From contig UQOW01000016.1 in NCBI GenBank assembly GCA_900542805.1, positions 1 to 47,179 of the forward strand: DNA of 47,179 bases, given 5' to 3'. The notes below the pieces were generated by a model. The model had not been told where the DNA came from. It ran no database searches and saw only the letters and a list, made by a program, of their open reading frames with translations. Made by a program: the position numbers and the translations under genes. The DNA is from an uncultured Sutterella sp. (lineage in GTDB: Bacteria > Pseudomonadota > Gammaproteobacteria > Burkholderiales > Burkholderiaceae_F). Positions 42,841 to 47,179 of the stretch are shown in pieces; position 1 is the first letter of the stretch; each line of letters starts with the position of its first letter.

Positions 42841-43638
42841 ATGAACACACCCGGAACTTGTACGGCTTTTCCTCTTTCACGACTCGGAGTCTTACGGCTG
42901 ACGGGCCCGGACGTCCTGTCCTTTTTACAAGGACAAGTGACGCTCGATGTCTCAAAGTTAAACGAGTCCCTGAAACCTGCCGGGTACTGCGACCCCAAGG
43001 GTCGACTCTTGTCGGTCTTTTACCTCACGAAAAGCGACTCGGACGTTCTGATTGTTACCCCACGCGATACGGCTCAAAGCCTTTGCCGTCGCTTGACGCT
43101 TTATACCCTGCGTCGCCGCGTGCACATTGCCGTTGAGGAAGATTTTTTCGTTTACGGGGTTGTCGGCACGCCCGACATTCCTGAGACGTGTCCTCGTTAC
43201 ACAAAAGGGGCCGTGACGCTTACCCTTACGCAAATGCCCAAAAAAAGTGATGCCGACGAAGATTCCTGGTGGGAAGCAGCGGCTCGCGAAGCGCTACCCT
43301 GTGTGTTTTTAAAAACCCAAGGGCTCTTTCTCCCGCAATCGGTGAATTTAGATTTAACGGGCGGCGTCACATTCGGCAAAGGATGCTACGTCGGCCAAGA
43401 AATCGTCTCGCGTATCCATAGCCTCGGGACCCCTTCGCGGCGAGCGGCCGTCTATGAGGGGCCGAGCATGCCCTTTAACGCCGGAGGCGATGTCTTTGAC
43501 GATGAGCGCAATCCTCGAGCCGTCCTGATTTATCAGGCCGGACGCTACGCCTTGATCGAGTGTGCCGTACGCGACACGCCGCAAACTCTTTACTTAGAAA
43601 ACGGGCAACCCCTCACGTTGGTTTCCCAGACACATTAA
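42841..43638 (+). CDS. ygfZ: Folate-binding protein YgfZ (Fe-S cluster protein maturation)
   Basis: 265 residues with the family signature K-G-C-Y-x-G-Q-E (GKGCYVGQEIVSRIH, about 179-193). It acts with tetrahydrofolate in assembly or repair of Fe-S enzymes. The intergenic spacing of 80 bases to mltG contains both promoters. The stop is 2 bases from the map start. Confidence 0.95.
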   Translation: MNTPGTCTAFPLSRLGVLRLTGPDVLSFLQGQVTLDVSKLNESLKPAGYCDPKGRLLSVFYLTKSDSDVLIVTPRDTAQSLCRRLTLYTLRRRVHIAVEEDFFVYGVVGTPDIPETCPRYTKGAVTLTLTQMPKKSDADEDSWWEAAAREALPCVFLKTQGLFLPQSVNLDLTGGVTFGKGCYVGQEIVSRIHSLGTPSRRAAVYEGPSMPFNAGGDVFDDERNPRAVLIYQAGRYALIECAVRDTPQTLYLENGQPLTLVSQTH

Positions 43639-43640
43639 CT

Positions 43641-44477
43641 ATGACCGATTCCATCATTATCTACAAAGAAGACGAAATTAAAGCCATCCGACACGTCGGA
43701 TACTTAGCCTCCAAACTTCTCGATTACATTACTCCCTTCGTTAAAGCCGGCATAAGCACCAAGCACTTAGATGACCTGATGCTCGAATATACCGTCAAGG
43801 TGCTCGGCGCCCGGTCGGCTTGCCTACACTACAAGCCCTCGGGCATGACCCCCTACCCGGCCGCAACCTGTATTTCCGTTAATCACGTGATTTGTCACGG
43901 AATTCCGAGCGAGAAAAAACTGCTTAAAAACGGCGATATTGTCAACATCGACGTGACACTGGAAAAAGACGGCTTTTACGGGGATAACTCCCGTATGTTT
44001 CAAGTCGGAAAACCCTCGATTGCCGGTAACCGCTTAGTGGAAGCCACGTTCGGCTGTATGTGGGCAGGGATTGAAGCCGTGCGTCCGGGGGGCAATTTCA
44101 ACGACATCGGGCAGGCGTGCTACGATTTTGTAACACCGATGGGCCTAACCGTTGTTCGAGAATACGGCGGACACGGCATCGGACGCGAGTTTCACGGCGA
44201 ACCCCACGTCAGCCACTTCCCGCTTTCGGCACCGACGGCCGATTTCGAACCGGGGATGATATTTACGGTCGAACCGATGGTCAATGCCGGGAAACGTTTT
44301 ATTTCCACCCTCGGAAACGGCTGGACGGTTGTCACAAAAGATCAGAGTCTTTCGGCACAATGGGAGTTACAGGTCCTTGTGACCGACACCGGCTACGACA
44401 TCCTGACCGTGAGCGAAGGCTCGCGAATACCGCCTTCGTGGGTCAAGGGTTGGCAAAAACCGACATCGTTTTCCTAA
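43641..44477 (+). CDS. map: Type I methionine aminopeptidase
   Basis: 278 residues from ATG 43641; the open frame runs upstream into ygfZ, but this is the conserved start. It removes the initiator methionine. The pita-bread fold ligands are visible: VNIDVTLEKDGFYGDNSRMF (two Asp), GHGIGREFHGEPHV (His), FTVEPMV (Glu) and QWELQV (Glu). No N-terminal SH3 extension. map and glnD are neighbours in many Burkholderiales. Confidence 0.97.
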   Translation: MTDSIIIYKEDEIKAIRHVGYLASKLLDYITPFVKAGISTKHLDDLMLEYTVKVLGARSACLHYKPSGMTPYPAATCISVNHVICHGIPSEKKLLKNGDIVNIDVTLEKDGFYGDNSRMFQVGKPSIAGNRLVEATFGCMWAGIEAVRPGGNFNDIGQACYDFVTPMGLTVVREYGGHGIGREFHGEPHVSHFPLSAPTADFEPGMIFTVEPMVNAGKRFISTLGNGWTVVTKDQSLSAQWELQVLVTDTGYDILTVSEGSRIPPSWVKGWQKPTSFS

Positions 44478-44489
44478 ATCGAGGAATTT

Positions 44490-47102
44490 GTGACTGACCA
44501 AACGCTCCGGTACCTGAAGGAAAAAGAAGCCCTGAAAGAATCGTTCGAAGAAACGGGCGATGTGGCGCGTTACCTAGCTTGCCACACACGACTTCTTGAG
44601 AGTGTCATCGATGAGCGAGCGAAGTCTCTTTCCCTACCCCTAGGTGTTGCCCTCCTGGCAGCCGGGGGCTTCGGTCGCGCCGAGGTTTTCCCCTTTTCCG
44701 ATATCGATCTCCTTGTTCTGATTCCGGAGGACCTTCCCGAGAACGATGCCGAACGCGTGAGCTCGTTTTTAACGTCCCTCTGGGACTTAGGACTTTCGGT
44801 CGGGGCATCGGTGCGAACCGCCCGAGAAACACTAGCCGATTGCACGCAAGATATCGCCCTGTCGACCAACTTTCTTGAAGCGCGGTTTTTATACGGCAAC
44901 AAAGAACTCTTTGAAGCCACACGCGCCGAGTACCTGAAAGCCTTAAACCCGGTGACCTTTTTTCGGGAAAAAGAGCTTGAAATGCACCAAAGGCGTCGCA
45001 AACATGACGATACGCCCTACGAGCTTGAGCCCGATATTAAAGAGAGTCCCGGGGGATTACGTGATATTCAAGTTCTTTTGTGGTGCGCTCAAGCGGCCGG
45101 CCTTGCCGAAACTCCCGAGGATCTTTTAACGAGCGGGATTCTTAACCGTGAAGAATGGGGCGAATTGACTGCTTCCCGTGCTTTTCTTTCCGATTTAAGG
45201 CTAAGGCTTCACTTGATGAGTGAGCGCGCCGAAAATCTCCTCCTTTTTGAAAAACAAATTCCGCTTGCGCTCTCTTTAGGGATTAGAGCAACTTCGGGCC
45301 TGGATGCGGCCGAGCTTTTAATGCAGCGCTACTACAGAAATGCTCATAACGTCGAGCTTTTAAACGCCATTGCGATGTGCTCGCTCGAAGAGCGTCTTTT
45401 AAAGACTGATACGAGGCCGCCAAACGCCGTGCCCGTGGCTCCCGGACTGATCGCGCGCGGTCAAACACTCGATATCGAAGATCCGGACCGAATCGGTAAA
45501 GATCCGGCGTTTCTCCTTACGCTTTTTTTCGAATTCTCCAGACGTCAGGAGCTCAAAGACTTCACAACGCGCCTGATGCGCGCCCTGTATCGCGAGGCAC
45601 GTAAAACTGACACGCGTCCTTTTGAAACGCGTACATGCAAAGAGGTTTTTCGCCGCATTTTGCAATCGCGCTACGGCTGCACCCGTTGTTTGCAACTTAT
45701 GAACCAGTGGGGCGTACTCGGTCGGCTGATTCCCGCATTCGGACGCGTTGTCGGTCAGATGCAGCATGATTTATTTCATGCGTACACGGTCGATCAGCAC
45801 ACAATGCGCGTGATTAAATATTTGCGCCGCTTTACGCATTCCTCCTACGCCCATGAATTTCCGCATTGCTCGGAAGTGATGGCCCGAATGGAAAGCACCG
45901 AAGAGCTTATCCTTGCCGCGATTTTTCACGATGTCGGCAAAGGCCTCGGAGGGCATCATGCCGCTCTCGGCGAGGGGATGGCCGGGGAATTTTGTACGTC
46001 CCTCGGGCTATCCTCTTTTTCAATCGCCTTTGTCCGATTTCTCGTGCGTGAGCACCTGACGATGAGCGCAACGGCCCAGAAAAAAGACACGAGCGACCCT
46101 GCTGTTGTTGCCGAGTTTGCCGCCCTTGTCGGTGACAAAGCCCATTTAGATGCTCTGTATCTACTTACGGTCGCAGACATTCGGGCGACAAATCCCAAAG
46201 TGTGGAGTACCTGGAAAGCCGAGCTTCTTAAGGACCTTTATAACAAAACACGTTCCGTCCTTTCCGGTCAACCCCTTCGGACCGACCGACAATCCCTCCT
46301 TGCGGAAAAAGAAAAGGCCGTGACGGCCGCATTGAAGAAAAGCGCCCTTACCGACGGTCAAATTCGGGACTATCTGGATAAGCTTGATTTGACGTACTTT
46401 ATGCGACACACGGTCGAAGATATCCTCTGGCATGCTGCGATTCTGACGCAAAAACACGGCACTGTCGGCCCGATTATTGAACTCAAAGAAGAGGCAAGCG
46501 GACTGATTAAAGTCTTTTTGAGTCTAAAGGACAAGCCCGGGCTTTTAGCGCGCGTTTTCCGAACCTTCGAGCGCAACGGACTCTCGGTTCTCGAGGCGCG
46601 CATTCACACCACGCGTTCCGGAAACGTCATCGATACCTTTTTGGTTCAAGACAAACGCAATCGCCCGAATTTAACCGAATTTAAGAGTCTTTTGACCGAG
46701 CACTTACGAGAAAGCCTTGAAAACAATCAGGAGCTCAAACCGCTTAAAGCCGCTCGCCTTTCGCGTCGTTCCCGGAGCTTCCCGATTAAACCTGTGATTG
46801 ATATCGAACCCGATGATGCCGGCAAAGGCGCCCTATTGCAGATGACCTGCACCGATCGCATCGGCCTTTTGTATACGCTCGCCCGCGTTCTTGCCTCTCA
46901 CGGCGTTAACCTTGTGAGCGCCAAAATCACCACGCTCGACGAACGCGTCGAAGACGTCTTTTTAATCGAAGGCGAAGCCCTTAAAAACCCGGAAACCGTC
47001 CTGTTTATCGAAACCGAGCTCTTACGGGCGATTGAAAGCAATCCGCAAAATGCAGCCTCACACTTAAAGAGTGCCTCACTGACCGACCATGGGAAATATT
47101 GA
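44490..47102 (+). CDS. glnD: Bifunctional uridylyltransferase/uridylyl-removing enzyme
   Basis: 870 residues. It adds or removes UMP on PII proteins in response to glutamine. The nucleotidyltransferase motif GGFGRAEVFPFSDIDLL is at about 57-73, the HD phosphohydrolase domain has FHDVGKGLGGHH (about 480), and two C-terminal ACT domains start near 680 and 790 (KDKPGLLARV, TDRIGLLYTL). GTG start at 44490 after GAGGAATTT. Confidence 0.97.
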   Translation: MTDQTLRYLKEKEALKESFEETGDVARYLACHTRLLESVIDERAKSLSLPLGVALLAAGGFGRAEVFPFSDIDLLVLIPEDLPENDAERVSSFLTSLWDLGLSVGASVRTARETLADCTQDIALSTNFLEARFLYGNKELFEATRAEYLKALNPVTFFREKELEMHQRRRKHDDTPYELEPDIKESPGGLRDIQVLLWCAQAAGLAETPEDLLTSGILNREEWGELTASRAFLSDLRLRLHLMSERAENLLLFEKQIPLALSLGIRATSGLDAAELLMQRYYRNAHNVELLNAIAMCSLEERLLKTDTRPPNAVPVAPGLIARGQTLDIEDPDRIGKDPAFLLTLFFEFSRRQELKDFTTRLMRALYREARKTDTRPFETRTCKEVFRRILQSRYGCTRCLQLMNQWGVLGRLIPAFGRVVGQMQHDLFHAYTVDQHTMRVIKYLRRFTHSSYAHEFPHCSEVMARMESTEELILAAIFHDVGKGLGGHHAALGEGMAGEFCTSLGLSSFSIAFVRFLVREHLTMSATAQKKDTSDPAVVAEFAALVGDKAHLDALYLLTVADIRATNPKVWSTWKAELLKDLYNKTRSVLSGQPLRTDRQSLLAEKEKAVTAALKKSALTDGQIRDYLDKLDLTYFMRHTVEDILWHAAILTQKHGTVGPIIELKEEASGLIKVFLSLKDKPGLLARVFRTFERNGLSVLEARIHTTRSGNVIDTFLVQDKRNRPNLTEFKSLLTEHLRESLENNQELKPLKAARLSRRSRSFPIKPVIDIEPDDAGKGALLQMTCTDRIGLLYTLARVLASHGVNLVSAKITTLDERVEDVFLIEGEALKNPETVLFIETELLRAIESNPQNAASHLKSASLTDHGKY

Positions 47103-47124
47103 CGATTTTTTCGGTTTTGTGCTC

Positions 47125-47179
47125 TTGACTTCCTCCTCGCCCTGAAGGACGAGGATTCCCTACTGAGTCACGGGGCAAG
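47125..47179 (-). mobile_element. Right-end sequence of a probable IS200/IS605-type (TnpB) element, cut by window edge
   Basis: TTGACTTCCTCCTCGCC begins the typical 3' end of IS605-family OrfB/TnpB elements. The hairpin TCCTCG/CGAGGA (47134-47139 with 47150-47155, with inner CCT/AGG) is followed by TTCC. The orientation predicts that the tnpB gene lies to the right and reads towards glnD. The rest of the element is outside the window. Position 22 bases after the glnD stop. Confidence 0.6.

Noticed and set aside
1..47179. CRISPR arrays, prophage genes, integrases
   Set aside because: No spaced direct repeats and no integrase, portal, terminase or Cas-type sequence were seen on either strand.

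Overview
The window looks like a chromosomal segment from a betaproteobacterium, most likely a gut-type Burkholderiales of the Sutterella/Parasutterella kind. The evidence is the gene order mltG-ygfZ and map-glnD, a tripartite tricarboxylate transporter (TctCAB), an autotransporter with an ESPR-type extended signal peptide, MHS, DcuC and CstA carriers, and many asaccharolytic-style amino-acid and carboxylate genes. This is inference from gene content; no 16S gene is present.

Region 1 (1-7468) is a phosphonate locus. A minus-strand operon phnW-pepM-ppd encodes the three steps that turn phosphoenolpyruvate into 2-aminoethylphosphonate. It is preceded by a minus-strand MHS-family carrier and a metallophosphoesterase, with a LacI-type regulator divergent from the carrier. 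A 13-base sequence occurs in both the phnW leader and the LacI/carrier intergenic region, which suggests a shared regulator. Region 2 (7465-11934) is a MetNIQ-type ABC importer with an M20 amidohydrolase embedded in the operon, preceded by a 630-base leader with strong RNA-structure potential. Region 3 (11935-16424) is carAB.

Region 4 (16436-23418) has a TctCAB operon on the minus strand and a divergent D-amino-acid-type locus: a DSD1/D-threonine-aldolase-fold PLP enzyme on one side, and a DauR/YheO-type regulator, RidA and a threonine-synthase-like enzyme on the other. Region 5 (23618-28650) has CstA, a decayed gene that may have encoded a PepSY protein, and an operon of a DcuC carrier with an isoaspartyl dipeptidase (peptide-derived aspartate use). 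Region 6 (29401-38626) is an AT-richer accessory block next to a tRNA-Ser: a giant autotransporter (about 2437 residues) and a HigBA-like toxin-antitoxin pair. The antitoxin carries a C-terminal ImmA/IrrE peptidase domain, and the toxin frame is broken at a run of eight A. Region 7 (38776-47102) is conserved core: tRNA-Ser(UGA), a 38-residue membrane peptide missed by length cut-offs, panC, holB, tmk and mltG, then divergent ygfZ, map and glnD. The last 55 bases look like the right end of an IS200/IS605-type (TnpB) element inserted just after glnD.

The strongest candidates for something not yet described are the homopolymer-broken toxin under a perfect palindrome, the shared operator linking the phosphonate and LacI/carrier units, the structured metQ leader with two copies of a 12-mer, and the seven-unit heptad repeat in front of tctB.
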